Below, piece by piece: positions 9,022 through 19,118 of a DNA stretch of 64,000 nt. The notes under the pieces are model-generated. The model searched no databases and was not told the DNA's origin. It saw only the letters and a list, made by a program, of their open reading frames with translations. The translations under genes and the position numbers were made by a program. How positions within the stretch are numbered: the first letter of the stretch is position 1; every line of letters starts with the position of its first letter. Where the stretch lies: positions 620,001 to 684,000 of the forward strand of contig NZ_LR134372.1 of assembly GCF_900637395.1 (NCBI RefSeq), read 5' to 3'. Source of the DNA: Campylobacter upsaliensis. Lineage in GTDB: Bacteria; Campylobacterota; Campylobacteria; Campylobacterales; Campylobacteraceae.

Positions 9022-9494
9022 TGAAAAAATATATTTTTGGAATTTTTATAATTTTTTTATTGAGTGGTTGTAGTTTTTTACCGCAAAGCTTAAATTTTTA
9101 CAAGCCAAGTTATTCGCAAAACGCCACAGAAGAAAGGCTTAGAAGTGCTAGTAGGAAATGGCAAAAAACGCCTTATGTTTTAGGTGGGACGAGTAGGAGG
9201 GGAGCGGACTGCTCGGGCTTTACCCAAACTTTAATGCGTGAATTTGGTATTTTGCTACCTCGCACGACCAAGACTCAAATGGCTTCAGGGATAAAGGTTT
9301 CAAAAGCTAAGCTTAAGGCGGGCGATTTAGTTTTTTTCAAAACGGGCAGGGGACCTAATGGCTTACATGTGGGAGTTTATCTTAGTAGAAATGAATTTGT
9401 TCATCTTTCAACTAAAGGCGGAAGTAAGATTGTAAGTTTAAATAACACCTACTGGAAGTCGCGTTATATAGGTGCTAGGCGTTATATGAAATGA
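9021..9494 (+). CDS. NlpC/P60-family lipoprotein (cell-wall peptidase)
   Basis: A 157-residue lipoprotein likely to cut peptidoglycan peptides at the outer or inner membrane surface. [17 protein letters not shown] is a type II signal peptide with lipobox LSGC. The NlpC/P60 domain has the catalytic Cys in GADCSGFTQ and the catalytic His in GLHVGVYLS. The longer frame from 8970 would remove the signal peptide, so I chose ATG 9021, which overlaps the nhaA stop TGA by one base. murI, another wall gene, follows. Confidence 0.93.
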   Translation: MKKYIFGIFIIFLLSGCSFLPQSLNFYKPSYSQNATEERLRSASRKWQKTPYVLGGTSRRGADCSGFTQTLMREFGILLPRTTKTQMASGIKVSKAKLKAGDLVFFKTGRGPNGLHVGVYLSRNEFVHLSTKGGSKIVSLNNTYWKSRYIGARRYMK

Positions 9495-9507
9495 TTAAAG
9501 AAAATCA

Positions 9508-10254
9508 ATGAGAGTTGGAGTTTTTGATAGTGGAGTGGGAGGACTTAGCGTTTTAAAGTCCTTGTATGAGGCAAATTTGTTTGAAGAAATTATTTATTAT
9601 GGTGATACGGCTAGAGTGCCTTATGGGGTGAAGGATAAAGAGACGATAATTAAGTTTTGTCTTGAGGCTTTAGAATTTTTTAAATCCTTTAAAATCGATA
9701 TGCTTATCATCGCTTGTAATACTGCTAGCGCTTATGCTTTGGAGACTTTAAGAGCTAGGGCTGATTTTCCCATTTATGGTGTGATAGAAGCTGGAGTGAG
9801 GGCGACTTGTAAGAATTTAGAGGATAAAGACAAGGAAATTTTAGTCATAGCCACAAAGGCGACCATTAATTCAAGGCAGTATCAAATTAATTTAGAAAAA
9901 GAAGGCTTTACACGCGTAAAAGCCCTTGCGACAGGACTTTTTGTGCCTATGGTTGAAGAGGGCATTTTTGAGGGAGAATTTTTAAAAAGTGCTTTTTTGC
10001 ATTATTTTAAAGATGTAAAAAGCCCTGACGCACTCATTTTAGCCTGCACTCATTTTCCTCTACTTAGTAAGGCTTTGGGTGAATTTTTTGGCTCTAAAAC
10101 AAGACTCATACACTCAGGCGAAGCCATAGTGGAATTTTTAAGAGAAAATTCTCGTTTGAAATTTTTGGATAAAAGGGCAAATTTGCGTTTTTACGCTTCA
10201 AGTGATATTAAGACTTTGGAAAAAACTGCAAAAATTTGGCTCAATTTAAGTTAA
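9508..10254 (+). CDS. murI: Glutamate racemase
   Basis: A 248-residue cytoplasmic enzyme that makes D-glutamate for peptidoglycan. Both catalytic cysteines are visible, in IIACNTASAYALET and ILACTHFPLL. The N-terminal DSGVGGLSVL and YGDTARVPYG are family signatures. Length is normal. It lies between a peptidoglycan peptidase-like lipoprotein and map, all on the plus strand with short gaps. Confidence 0.97.
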   Translation: MRVGVFDSGVGGLSVLKSLYEANLFEEIIYYGDTARVPYGVKDKETIIKFCLEALEFFKSFKIDMLIIACNTASAYALETLRARADFPIYGVIEAGVRATCKNLEDKDKEILVIATKATINSRQYQINLEKEGFTRVKALATGLFVPMVEEGIFEGEFLKSAFLHYFKDVKSPDALILACTHFPLLSKALGEFFGSKTRLIHSGEAIVEFLRENSRLKFLDKRANLRFYASSDIKTLEKTAKIWLNLS

Positions 10255-10269
10255 TTTAAGGAATATGCA

Positions 10270-11028
10270 ATGATAGAATTAAGAAAAGCAACAGAAATTC
10301 AAAAATTAAGAGAAGCAAATAAAATTGTCGCTAAGACTTTGGATTTTTTAGAAAGAGAGATTAAGGCTGGGATGAGTTTAAGGCAGATTAGTGAAATGGC
10401 TGAAGAATTCATTTTAAGTTCTGGCGCAAAGCCTTCTTTTAAGAACCTTTATGATTTTCCAAGTGCCATTTGCACTTCTTTAAATGAGGTTTGCATCCAC
10501 GGTATAGCTGATGATAAAGTGCTAAAAGATGGCGATATTTTGGGGATTGATGTGGGGACATTGCTAGATGGTTATTATGGTGATGCAGCTAGAACCTTAG
10601 CCATAGGTAAAATTTCTAAAAAAGATGAAGAATTAATCGCTTGTGCGAAAGACGCATTATATTTTGCTATTGATTCTATACGAGAGGGTATGCGTTTTAA
10701 GGAACTTTCGGCACTTTTGGGAGAATTTATTACAAGTCGCGGTTTTGTTCCTTTGCAAGGATACTGCGGACACGGTATAGGCACAAAACCGCACTGTGAG
10801 CCTGAAATTCTAAATTATTTAGAAAAGGGTTCAAATGCTAAGAGCGGACCTAAAATTAAAAATGGTATGATTTTTTGCATTGAGCCTATGATTTGTCAAA
10901 AAGACGGCACACCAAAGCATTATAATGGCAGATGGGATGCGGGCAGTGTAGATGGGCTAAATACTGCCCATTATGAGCATTGCGTAGCTATTGTGAAGGG
11001 TAGGGCTGAAATTCTTTCACAAATCTAA
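10270..11028 (+). CDS. map: Methionine aminopeptidase, type I
   Basis: A 252-residue metal-dependent enzyme that removes the N-terminal Met from nascent proteins. Metal ligands can be seen: Asp in GIDVGTLLDG, Asp in YGDAARTL, His in GYCGHGIGTKPHCEP, Glu in IEPMIC and Glu in AHYEHCVAI. It has no N-terminal zinc-finger extension, so it is the short bacterial type. RBS AAGGAA precedes ATG 10270. Confidence 0.97.
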   Translation: MIELRKATEIQKLREANKIVAKTLDFLEREIKAGMSLRQISEMAEEFILSSGAKPSFKNLYDFPSAICTSLNEVCIHGIADDKVLKDGDILGIDVGTLLDGYYGDAARTLAIGKISKKDEELIACAKDALYFAIDSIREGMRFKELSALLGEFITSRGFVPLQGYCGHGIGTKPHCEPEILNYLEKGSNAKSGPKIKNGMIFCIEPMICQKDGTPKHYNGRWDAGSVDGLNTAHYEHCVAIVKGRAEILSQI

Positions 11029-11042
11029 AATAAGAAGAAACA

Positions 11043-12708
11043 ATGAGTAAAAACAAAATTTTTAGCCTTTTGTTTTGTTTGGCTGTGTTGGGTGTTTTTT
11101 ACTTAACGCCTGTTCCTGTGAGTTTGGAGGCGAATTCGTGGCATTTTTTAGGGCTTTTTGCGGCTGTGATTTTGCAAGTGATGCCTTTGGGAGCGATTTG
11201 TTTAATCGCCATCGTTGCTTTGAGTGGGATTACCACGCCGCAAAGTCAAATTAGAACCACTCACATTAAAAGTTGGCAAGGCATAGTGATGAGTGATAAT
11301 GCAAATTCGCAAAAAATAGCTATGGATAAAGCGACCCAGGAAGCTATTTTAAACGCTTTGCTTAATGCTAATAAAATAGCTTGATGAGCTTTTAAGCATT
11401 AAGGATAAAAACATACAAATTGATCTTTTGGCTAAATTTTACGCGAAGCAAACTTCACAAGTGTAAAAAAATAAACTTATTGATGAGAGTAAAATTTTTG
11501 CTTTAAATACTCTTGCATTGCAAAATATGTCTCAAAAGGACATTGATGAGAGGGTTTAATAAGGCGATTTCTAGTTTAAAGTCTAAAACAGGTATTAATA
11601 AGCGGCTTTTCAAATTCGTTAATTTGGCTCATTGTTGTTTCTATTATCATTGCTAGAGGCGTGATAAAAACGGGACTTGGGGAAAGACTTGCTTATTATT
11701 TTATTAGCATTTTTGGGAAAAGGACGCTTGGGATTGCCTATTCTATCGTGGCGAGTGAGACGATTTTAGCGCCCATTACGCCTTCAAACACTGCAAGAGC
11801 GGGAGCGATTATTAATCCTATCGTTCAAGCGATTAGTCGCTCGTTTAAATCAAGCCCTGAGGATAATACGCAAAGTAAAATAGGCACTTAGCTTTCTTTA
11901 GTAAATTATCAAGCAAATCCTATAAGCTCGGCGATGTTTATTACTGCCACAGCGTCAAATCCTTTAGTGGTCGATTTAGTCGCACAAGCGATAAATATGG
12001 AGATTAGCTCAGTGGGCTTTGGGTATGTTTTTACCCGGAATTTGTGCGATGTTTATCTTTTATCTCCTCCAAAAATTAAGCAAACGCCTAACGCTTCTAA
12101 ATTTGCTAAAGTAAAGATTAGCAGAGCTTGGAGCGATGAAGAGGGCTGAAAAGATTATGCTTGGAGTTTTCTTGCTTTTACTTGCTTTTTGGGCTGGAGC
12201 TTTGGGACTTTTCTTTGGTTTTGGTAAGCGGAGTATTAAGTTTTGATGATGTTTTAAAGGAAAAAACCGCTTGGAATACTTTGGTATGGTTTTCTGCCCT
12301 TGTGATGATGGCGACTATGCTGGGAAAACTTGGCGTTACGCAATTTTTAGCTGAGGCACTTGGAGGTTTGGCTTCTTCTATGGGACTTGGGGAAATTTCT
12401 GTGATGATTTTCTTATCTCTTGCATTTTTATATGCGCATTACGACAACGGCACATATTTCTGCGATGTTTTTCGTGTTTTATAGTGCTGGTTTGGCTTTG
12501 GGTGCGCCTCCTTTGCTTTATGCCTTTATTATGATAACTTCAAGTAATATTATGATGGCTTATGCTACTGAAACAACTCTTGTTATCTTTGGGACAAATT
12601 ATGTTATTCTTAAGAGATGGCGGGGCGTTGTTTTGTTATCTTTGTGGTTGATATGCTAGTAATGATAAGCGTTAGCTTGGTATGGTGGAAGTTTTTAGGC
12701 TTTTATTA
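11043..12708 (+). pseudogene. Decayed DASS-family anion (dicarboxylate/citrate-type) transporter
   Basis: Fragments in two frames align end to end with a divalent anion:Na+ symporter (DASS/CitT-type). The order is an N-terminal segment FYLTPVPVSLEANSWHFLGL (11043-11384), SNSLIWLIVVSIIIARGVIK then LAPITPSNTARAGAI (about 11610-11891), a middle piece (11934-12149), ALVMMATMLGKLGVTQFLAE (12161-12460), and the C-terminal end with TTAHISAMFFVFY and WWKFLGFY up to TAA 12706-12708. In-frame stops occur around 11382, 11466, 11560 and 11889, and frameshifts near 12150-12230, 12440 and 12620. Such transporters import succinate, malate, citrate or similar acids; this one is surely dead. Confidence 0.85.
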
Positions 12709-12732
12709 AAATTTACCCGAAAGGGTAAATTT
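12708..12732. terminator. Bidirectional terminator between the transporter pseudogene and mnmA
   Basis: AAATTTACCC, loop GAAA, GGGTAAATTT. The perfect stem lies between convergent genes and its right edge touches the mnmA stop codon. Confidence 0.75.
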
Positions 12733-13747
12733 AACTTATAAAGCCACTTGCTATGACTTTGTCTTCTTCGTAAAAAACTGCCATTTGACCGCTTGCTAGT
12801 CCATAAACTGGCTCTTTGAGGGATATTTGGGCGTTTAAATTCTCATCAACCAAAACTTCACAAGGCACGCTTTTGGAGCGGTAGCGAATTTTTACTTCGC
12901 AATTAAATGCCTTTTTATCAATGAAAAGATTGATATTTTCAAGCTTAAATTCTTTAGTTTTTAACTCTTCTTTCGTGCCGACTACGATTTGATTTTCCTT
13001 AGGATTGATTTTTAAAACAAAATGTGGCTCGTGAGCACCCCTTACCTCAAAACCTCTTCTTTTACCTATGGTATAGTGCATATAGCCATTATGCTCTCCT
13101 ACGACCTTACCACTACTATCTAGCACTTCTCCTTTAATTTTCGTATCCATAAATTGCTCCAAAACATCAACATAGGTGTTTTCGACAAAACAAATTTCAC
13201 TGCTTTCTTTTTGTGTAGCGAAGGATTTTAAAACTTCTATGGTGGAGGCGAATTGTTTTACATCTTCTTTTTTCATTTCACCTAGAGGAAAAATGAGGTA
13301 TTGTAAGGCTTCTTTATCGGCATTTGCTAAGAAATAGCTCTGGTCCTTACTTTCATCAACGGCGACTTTGATGCAGCCATTTTCAAGCCTAGCATAATGC
13401 CCTGTTGCTAACTTTTCGCAGCCCAAATTTTTAGCAAATTCCAAGAGTTTGCCAAGTTTAATGAAGCGATTGCATAAAGCACAAGGATTTGGCGTTTTGC
13501 CCTCTTTGTAAGTGTTGATAAAGGGCATATACACCTTGGCTTTAAAATCTTCTTGCAAGTCTAAAATATGATAAGGTATCTGCAGAAATTTAGCGACCTT
13601 TTCAACCTTAGCTATATTTTCTTCGTGATATCCGGGTTTTCCGTGAAGCTTCATATAGCAACCTATGACTTCGTGTCCTGCCTGCTTTAGCTTATATGCT
13701 GTAACCGTGCTATCAACTCCTCCACTCATTGCGACTAAAATTTTCAT
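12731..13747 (-). CDS. mnmA: tRNA-uridine 2-sulfurtransferase MnmA
   Basis: A 338-residue PP-loop ATPase that thiolates U34 of Lys, Glu and Gln tRNAs. The PP-loop is [10 protein letters not shown] at residues 7-16. The two catalytic cysteines sit in NPCALCNRF and SSEICFVEN. The C-terminal beta-barrel has YTIGKRRGF. Length is slightly shorter than in E. coli but normal for the group. It overlaps the 3' end of the LOG-family gene upstream by 35 bases, a pairing also seen in C. jejuni from memory. Confidence 0.96.
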   Translation of the reverse strand: MKILVAMSGGVDSTVTAYKLKQAGHEVIGCYMKLHGKPGYHEENIAKVEKVAKFLQIPYHILDLQEDFKAKVYMPFINTYKEGKTPNPCALCNRFIKLGKLLEFAKNLGCEKLATGHYARLENGCIKVAVDESKDQSYFLANADKEALQYLIFPLGEMKKEDVKQFASTIEVLKSFATQKESSEICFVENTYVDVLEQFMDTKIKGEVLDSSGKVVGEHNGYMHYTIGKRRGFEVRGAHEPHFVLKINPKENQIVVGTKEELKTKEFKLENINLFIDKKAFNCEVKIRYRSKSVPCEVLVDENLNAQISLKEPVYGLASGQMAVFYEEDKVIASGFIS

Positions 13748-14345
13748 TGTTTTCCTTTAAAATTTGAATTATTTCTTCGATTTCGTCGCTAATTATATAC
13801 TTGCTTAAATCATTTTTATCAATGACTTTAAGTTTAAGTAGAGAATTTTTGACAAAATCATCTAAGCTTTGCCAAAAATCTTTTCCGTAGAGTATAATGG
13901 GTATGTGCTTTTTAAAGTTAAGTTGCTTAAGTGTTAAGACATCTAGCAACTCATCTAAAGTCCCAAAGCCGCCCGGAAAAATCACAAAAGCAAAGCTCTT
14001 TTCAATAAGAGCCATTTTGCGAATGGCTAAGCTCTCAAAAGTGATGCTATATTCCACAAAATCGTTAAGCTTTTGCTCGTGAGGAAGCAGGATGTTAAAG
14101 CCTACCGAACTTATGAATTTAGCATCTTGTTCGAAAGCACCCTCATTGGCTGCTTTCATAATGCCACCGCCCCCACCGCTGATGACACAAAATCCCTCTT
14201 CAACACATCTTTTAGCTAGAGCTTTTGCTTTGATGCAATAAGGATTATGATCCTTTAAGCGTGCTGAGCCAAAAAAGGTAACAGGGCTTTTAAAATTTGG
14301 TATTGTAGCAAATTTTTCTAAATCTTTTTTGATTTCTATACTCAT
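13713..14345 (-). CDS. LOG-family Rossmann-fold protein (TIGR00730-like)
   Basis: A 210-residue cytoplasmic protein of the LOG family, whose studied members are nucleoside-5'-monophosphate phosphoribohydrolases; older records call them lysine decarboxylases without support. The signature PGGFGTLDE lies near residues 123-131 and the glycine-rich [15 protein letters not shown] near 56-70. No membrane segment is present. Its end overlaps mnmA, so the two are co-transcribed on the minus strand. Confidence 0.88.
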   Translation of the reverse strand: MSIEIKKDLEKFATIPNFKSPVTFFGSARLKDHNPYCIKAKALAKRCVEEGFCVISGGGGGIMKAANEGAFEQDAKFISSVGFNILLPHEQKLNDFVEYSITFESLAIRKMALIEKSFAFVIFPGGFGTLDELLDVLTLKQLNFKKHIPIILYGKDFWQSLDDFVKNSLLKLKVIDKNDLSKYIISDEIEEIIQILKENNENFSRNEWRS

Positions 14346-14501
14346 TTTGTGCCTTTAAGCAAAATTTAAAGACTAATTCTAGCGAAAAAAATAAAAAAAA
14401 TTAAGAATTAAAAATAAATTCTTTATGTTACAGAATTATGCAAAAATTATGAAATGACTTTTACAAAAAATAAAATATTAAATTTTTTTGTGTAAATTCT
14501 A

Positions 14502-14507
14502 TACAAT
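14502..14507 (+). promoter_or_regulatory. Probable -10 box of the lactate operon
   Basis: TACAAT within CTATACAATC, 28 bases upstream of the lctP start, after a long A/T-rich region (14346-14500) that has no gene. Confidence 0.45.
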
Positions 14508-14535
14508 CTTTATTGAAACTATTAAAGGAGCTTTG

Positions 14536-16173
14536 ATGTATCAGCAATTAACTGACCCATTAGGAAGTATCTGGCTTAGTGCTTTGTTAGCATTTTTGCC
14601 TATTTTTTGTTTTTTGATTTGTTTGCTTGTTTTTAAGCTTAAGGGTTATCAGGCGGGTTTTATTACCGTGATTGTAGCGAGTGTAGTGGCATTTTATGCT
14701 TATGGTATGCCTTTTTCTCTCATCGGGGCTTCTTTTGTGCAAGGTTTTGCACAAGGAATGTGGCCTATTGCTTGGATTATCATCGCGGCAATTTTCCTTT
14801 ATAAGCTTTCTGTAAAGTCTGGCTCTTTTGAAGTGATTAAAGAAAGCGTGATGAGCATTACGCCAGATCATAGAATTCAGGTAATTTTGATAGGTTTTTG
14901 TTTTGGTTCATTTTTGGAGGGTGCGATAGGCTTTGGAGGACCTGTGGCGATTACAGCGGCTCTTTTGGTAGGATTGGGACTTAAGCCTCTGCACGCTGCG
15001 GGACTTTGTTTGATAGCAAATACCGCTCCTGTTGCTTTTGGTGCGGTTGGGATTCCTATTATCGCTATGTCAAATTTGGTCGGTGTTGAGCAGTATGAAA
15101 TTTCTGCTATGGTTGGGCGTATGCTTGTGCCTTTAAGTCTTAGTGTGCCTTTTTTCATCGTGTTTTTAATGGACGGCGTTAAGGGCGTGAAAGAGACTTT
15201 TCCTGCGGTTTTAGTAGCGGCTGTAAGTTTTACAATTACGCAGTTTATTAGCTCAAATTACTTAGGAGCGGAGCTTCCTGACATTGTTTCGGCTGTTGTC
15301 TCTCTTGCTTGCACAACGATATTTTTGAAATTTTGGTCTCCTAAAAATATTTTTAGACTTGATGATTTGACAGATTTTTCTCATCATACTCAATTAGAAT
15401 TTGGTAAGGTTTTTAAGGCTTGGTTACCTTTTATTTTGCTCATTATTTGTATTATTATTTGGACTCAGCCTTGGTTTAAGGCGTTTTTTGATAAGGGTGC
15501 GGTGTTTGATTATACTAAGGTCGCCTTGTCTTTTAATAATATCGAAGGCTCTATCGTAGATAGTGCTGGTAAGGCTTTAAGCTTAAATATGGATATTAAT
15601 CTAATCGCCCTTCAAGCTGGAACGGCTATTTTGGTCGCGGCACTTTTGACAATCTTCTTTTTACGCATTAAATCAAATATTGTTGAAGAAGCCTTAGGCG
15701 ACACCTTAAAAGAAATGGCTATGCCTTGTATTACCATAGGCTTGGTTGTGGCTTTTGCTTTTATCGCTAAAAATTCAGGTATGAGCACGACCTTAGGAAC
15801 AGCTTTTGCGACCACAGGCGATGCTTTTTCGTTTTTTAGCCCTGTTATAGGCTGGATAGGCGTTTTCCTTACAGGATCTGATACGAGTGCAAATTTACTT
15901 TTTGGACCACTTCAACAAGCCGCTGCTACAAGTTTGGCTGTGCCTGAAGCCTTATTTTTAGCGGCAAATTCCGTTGGTGGCGTGGTTGGTAAGATGATAA
16001 GCCCACAAAGTATAGCCATAGCTTGTGCGGCTGTGGGACTTGTAGGTAAGGAGTCTGATTTATTTAAATTTACGCTTAAATATTCTGTCGGCTTTATTAT
16101 TTTGATAGGAATTTGGACTTGCATTATTGCCTTTTTAATGCCGGGAATTATCCCTGAAGTTATCGCTAAATAA
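14536..16173 (+). CDS. lctP: L-lactate permease
   Basis: A 545-residue, multi-helix inner-membrane protein of the LctP family, which imports L-lactate (and often glycolate) with protons. Family-typical stretches include GSFLEGAIGFGGPVAI, LIANTAPVAFGAVGIPI, FLTGSDTSANLLFG and NSVGGVVGKMISPQSIAIA. I took ATG 14536 because AAAGGAG lies six bases upstream; the frame extends 16 codons further without a good ribosome site. The lutABC genes follow with a gap of under 10 bases, so uptake and oxidation are one operon. Confidence 0.95.
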   Translation: MYQQLTDPLGSIWLSALLAFLPIFCFLICLLVFKLKGYQAGFITVIVASVVAFYAYGMPFSLIGASFVQGFAQGMWPIAWIIIAAIFLYKLSVKSGSFEVIKESVMSITPDHRIQVILIGFCFGSFLEGAIGFGGPVAITAALLVGLGLKPLHAAGLCLIANTAPVAFGAVGIPIIAMSNLVGVEQYEISAMVGRMLVPLSLSVPFFIVFLMDGVKGVKETFPAVLVAAVSFTITQFISSNYLGAELPDIVSAVVSLACTTIFLKFWSPKNIFRLDDLTDFSHHTQLEFGKVFKAWLPFILLIICIIIWTQPWFKAFFDKGAVFDYTKVALSFNNIEGSIVDSAGKALSLNMDINLIALQAGTAILVAALLTIFFLRIKSNIVEEALGDTLKEMAMPCITIGLVVAFAFIAKNSGMSTTLGTAFATTGDAFSFFSPVIGWIGVFLTGSDTSANLLFGPLQQAAATSLAVPEALFLAANSVGGVVGKMISPQSIAIACAAVGLVGKESDLFKFTLKYSVGFIILIGIWTCIIAFLMPGIIPEVIAK

Positions 16174-16182
16174 GGATTGATG

Positions 16183-16920
16183 ATGAAAAAAGTATATTTT
16201 TATGCGACTTGTCTTGGCACTGCTGCTATGCAAGAGACGATTTTAAATGCTATAAAACTTCTACGCCGTGAGGGTGTGGAGGTGATTTTTAAAAAAAATC
16301 AAACCTGTTGTTCGCAGCCAAGTTTTAATTCAGGCTATTTTAAGGAAAGCAAACGCATAGCGCTTTATAATGTGGATTTATTTGAAAAAGATTATCCCAT
16401 TGTCGTGCCAAGTGGCTCTTGTGCGGGTATGATGAGCCACGATTACTTAGAGCTTTTTAAAGAGGATAGTGAATTTGAAAGAGTGAAGGAATTTTCATCA
16501 AAAGTAACCGAGCTTTCTCAATATTTAGATGAAGTTTTAAAGGTGGAATATGAAGATAAGGGGGATCCTGTAAGAGTTACTTGGCACTCAAACTGCCACG
16601 CCTTACGCATACAAAAAAGCATAGAAGCAAGTAAAAATCTCATCAAAAAGCTTAAAAATGTCGAGCTTGTGAATTTGGAGTATGAGGAAGAGTGCTGTGG
16701 CTTTGGTGGAACTTTTGCTGTGAAAGAGCTTGAAATTTCAAATGCTATGGCAAGAGCCAAGATTAAAGATATACAAAATACGGGCGTAAAATATCTTATA
16801 AGCGGTGATGGAGGCTGTCTTTTAAATATAGATGGCACTATGCGTAAAATGGGACTTGATGTAAGAGGACTTCATTTGTATGATTTTTTATTAAAAAGAC
16901 TTGAGGGGGTAAGATTATGA
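16183..16920 (+). CDS. lutA: L-lactate oxidation complex subunit LutA (CCG-domain protein)
   Basis: A 245-residue subunit of the LutABC (LldEFG) iron-sulfur L-lactate dehydrogenase, which turns imported L-lactate to pyruvate. It has the two cysteine-rich CCG motifs: TCCSQPSFNSGY and CCGFGGTF with the paired upstream cysteines SCAGMMSHDY and CHALR. ATG 16183 is chosen because AAGGA lies at 16172-16176; ATG 16180 would be too near. It overlaps lutB by four bases (ATGA). Confidence 0.93.
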   Translation: MKKVYFYATCLGTAAMQETILNAIKLLRREGVEVIFKKNQTCCSQPSFNSGYFKESKRIALYNVDLFEKDYPIVVPSGSCAGMMSHDYLELFKEDSEFERVKEFSSKVTELSQYLDEVLKVEYEDKGDPVRVTWHSNCHALRIQKSIEASKNLIKKLKNVELVNLEYEEECCGFGGTFAVKELEISNAMARAKIKDIQNTGVKYLISGDGGCLLNIDGTMRKMGLDVRGLHLYDFLLKRLEGVRL

Positions 16921-18338
16921 AGACACACGAAGAAATAGTAAATATCAAGTTAAATGACACGCAAATGCGTGAAAATTTAAGCAATGCTATGCACACTCTG
17001 CAAAAAAATCGTCTTAAAGTAATCGATGATAAATTTAAAGATTGGCAAGGTTTAAGAATTAGAGCTAAACAAGCGAAAAATAACGCGTTGATGAGCCTTG
17101 AGGAAAGACTTTTAGAATTTGAAAAAAATGCTACAAAAAATGGCATTAAGGTGCATTGGGCAAGTAGCGATGAAGATGCTTGTGAGCTTATTTATGAGAT
17201 AATGAAGCAAAATAATATTAGCAAAATCTTAAAGGGCAAATCAATGGCTAGTGAGGAAATAGGGCTTAATCACTACCTTGAAAAAAAGGACTTAAAGGCT
17301 ATTGAGACGGATTTGGGTGAAGTGATTATCCAGCTTGATGGCGAAGTACCTGTGCATATAGTCGTGCCAGCGATTCATAAAAATCGTTATGAGATAGGCA
17401 AAACCTTTCAAGAAAAGTTAGGCGCAGAATTTGAGAGTGAGCCTGAAAAGTTAAATGCCATTGCTAGGAAATATTTAAGAGATGAATTTGAGGGCTTAAA
17501 ACTAGGACTTAGTGGGGTAAATTTTGCTATGTCTAGGGAGGGGGCATTTTGGCTGATAGAAAATGAGGGTAATGGTAGAATGTGCACCACAGCTCCTGAT
17601 ATTCACATCGCACTTTGTGGGATAGAAAAGGTAATGGAGAGCTTTGAAGATGCGGCGACTATGGTGCATTTACTGACCCCTTCAGCCACGGGGCAGTTTA
17701 TCCCAACTTATAATAATATCATCACAGGACCGCGTAAAAATGGAGATTTGGACGGACCTAAGGAAGTGCATATTGTGCTATTTGACCATCACCGAAGCGA
17801 TATGTTAGCGCATAAGGATTATTATGAGGCTTTGCGTTGCATTAGGTGCGGGGCTTGTATGAATTTTTGCCCTGTGTATGATAAGATAGGCGGTCATAGC
17901 TATCAAACGGTTTATCCAGGACCAATAGGAGAGGTGATTAGTCCAAATTTATTTGGTATGGATCAAACAGGCGATATACTTAATTTTTGTTCTCTTTGTG
18001 GGCGTTGTTCTGAGGTGTGTCCTGTGAAAATTCCCTTAGCGGATTTAATAAGAAAATTGCGTTGTGATAAGGCAGGACAGGGAGAAAACCCTCCATTTGG
18101 TGCAAAGGAACATAATAAAATGGAGGCTTTTGCTTTTTCTACTTTTGCAAATTTAGCGACAAATGGTAATAAATGGCGTTTTTCTTTATCTAAAGGGCAT
18201 TATTTTAATTGGTTTATGCAAAATTTTAAAGGCTCTTTACCTGTGATTAAAAAATGGAGTGCTTTTAAGGAATTGCCACAAATTAAGAAAGATTTGTATA
18301 AAGAAGTGCAAAATATCGAAGGAGTGGTTTATGAGTAG
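16917..18338 (+). CDS. lutB: L-lactate oxidation complex subunit LutB (4Fe-4S protein)
   Basis: A 473-residue subunit of the LutABC complex. The first ~300 residues are the LUD domain shared with LutC. Two 4Fe-4S clusters follow: CIRCGACMNFCPVY and CSLCGRCSEVCPV near residues 305-365. These carry electrons from lactate oxidation. The stop overlaps the lutC start by eight bases, so translation is coupled. Confidence 0.95.
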   Translation: MKTHEEIVNIKLNDTQMRENLSNAMHTLQKNRLKVIDDKFKDWQGLRIRAKQAKNNALMSLEERLLEFEKNATKNGIKVHWASSDEDACELIYEIMKQNNISKILKGKSMASEEIGLNHYLEKKDLKAIETDLGEVIIQLDGEVPVHIVVPAIHKNRYEIGKTFQEKLGAEFESEPEKLNAIARKYLRDEFEGLKLGLSGVNFAMSREGAFWLIENEGNGRMCTTAPDIHIALCGIEKVMESFEDAATMVHLLTPSATGQFIPTYNNIITGPRKNGDLDGPKEVHIVLFDHHRSDMLAHKDYYEALRCIRCGACMNFCPVYDKIGGHSYQTVYPGPIGEVISPNLFGMDQTGDILNFCSLCGRCSEVCPVKIPLADLIRKLRCDKAGQGENPPFGAKEHNKMEAFAFSTFANLATNGNKWRFSLSKGHYFNWFMQNFKGSLPVIKKWSAFKELPQIKKDLYKEVQNIEGVVYE

Positions 18339-18987
18339 GATAGAAGAAATTTCAGCAAAAAGTAAAGAGGCTATTTTATCAAATCTCAAAAAAGCCTATG
18401 TTGATGAGGAATTTATAAGAAGTCCTAGCATAGACCCTGTGGGGCATATCGTAACAAGTGAAAAAATGCTTGAAGAGATGAAGCAAAAAATGAGTGATAA
18501 TAAATATATAGTTGAGGAAAGCACTAGGGATAAGCTTGAGGAAAAAATCAATGAAATCGTTCAGAGCTATGGCTATGAAAGTTTGATTTATGGTGAGAGT
18601 TTGGGGCTTGATTTGGTTAAGATCAAGGCACAGAAGAAAATTTGCTTTGATAAAGAGATAGAAAATTTACGAAGCGAAGTTTTTCATAGTGATTTTTCCA
18701 TTATACACGCACATTGCGGAGTGAGCTCTCACGGCGTAGCTTTGGTGCTTTCAAGCAAAGAACAGCCTAGAATGCTCTCTTTAGCACCTAAGCTTTGCAT
18801 AATTTTACTACAAAAAGAAAAAATAGTAGCTAGCCTTAGCGAAGCTTTAAACCTAGTAAAACAAGAAAATGCAATCTTACCTAGCAATATTTTATTTATA
18901 GCAGGACCTTCACGCACAGCAGATATTGAGCTAGTTACCGTTTTTGGAGTGCATGGACCACAAAAAGCACATATTATTTTATACTGA
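18331..18987 (+). CDS. lutC: L-lactate oxidation complex subunit LutC (LUD domain)
   Basis: A 218-residue LUD-domain protein completing the LutABC set. Characteristic stretches are ILFIAGPSRTADIELVTVF and GVHGPQKAHIILY at the C-terminus. ATG 18331, with GAAGGAG eight bases upstream, is chosen over a longer frame from 18259 that lies wholly inside lutB. A hairpin follows the stop, ending the operon. Confidence 0.92.
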   Translation: MSRIEEISAKSKEAILSNLKKAYVDEEFIRSPSIDPVGHIVTSEKMLEEMKQKMSDNKYIVEESTRDKLEEKINEIVQSYGYESLIYGESLGLDLVKIKAQKKICFDKEIENLRSEVFHSDFSIIHAHCGVSSHGVALVLSSKEQPRMLSLAPKLCIILLQKEKIVASLSEALNLVKQENAILPSNILFIAGPSRTADIELVTVFGVHGPQKAHIILY

Positions 18988-18990
18988 TGA

Positions 18991-19018
18991 GAATTTGGCA
19001 GAAATTGCCAAATTCTTT
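18991..19018 (+). terminator. Terminator of the lctP-lutABC operon
   Basis: GAATTTGGCA and TGCCAAATTC form a 10-bp stem with a 5-base loop, then TTTCG. The T-run is short. Confidence 0.65.
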
Positions 19019-19073
19019 CGAAGCGTTTATTTTTTATTTGTGTTTTTTATATTCTTTTTAATTTTAATAGGGT

Positions 19074-19079
19074 TATAAT
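19074..19079 (+). promoter_or_regulatory. -10 box of the hemerythrin pair
   Basis: TATAAT in GGTTATAATTTC, 40 bases before the TTG start of the first hemerythrin. Confidence 0.6.
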
Positions 19080-19118
19080 TTCTTTAGAAATTTTTAAATT
19101 ATTATTTAGGAATTTAAG

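Noticed and set aside
14587-16124. Antisense open frames over lctP and other genes
   Set aside because: They lack ribosome sites and domain similarity, and the sense frames are clear conserved genes.
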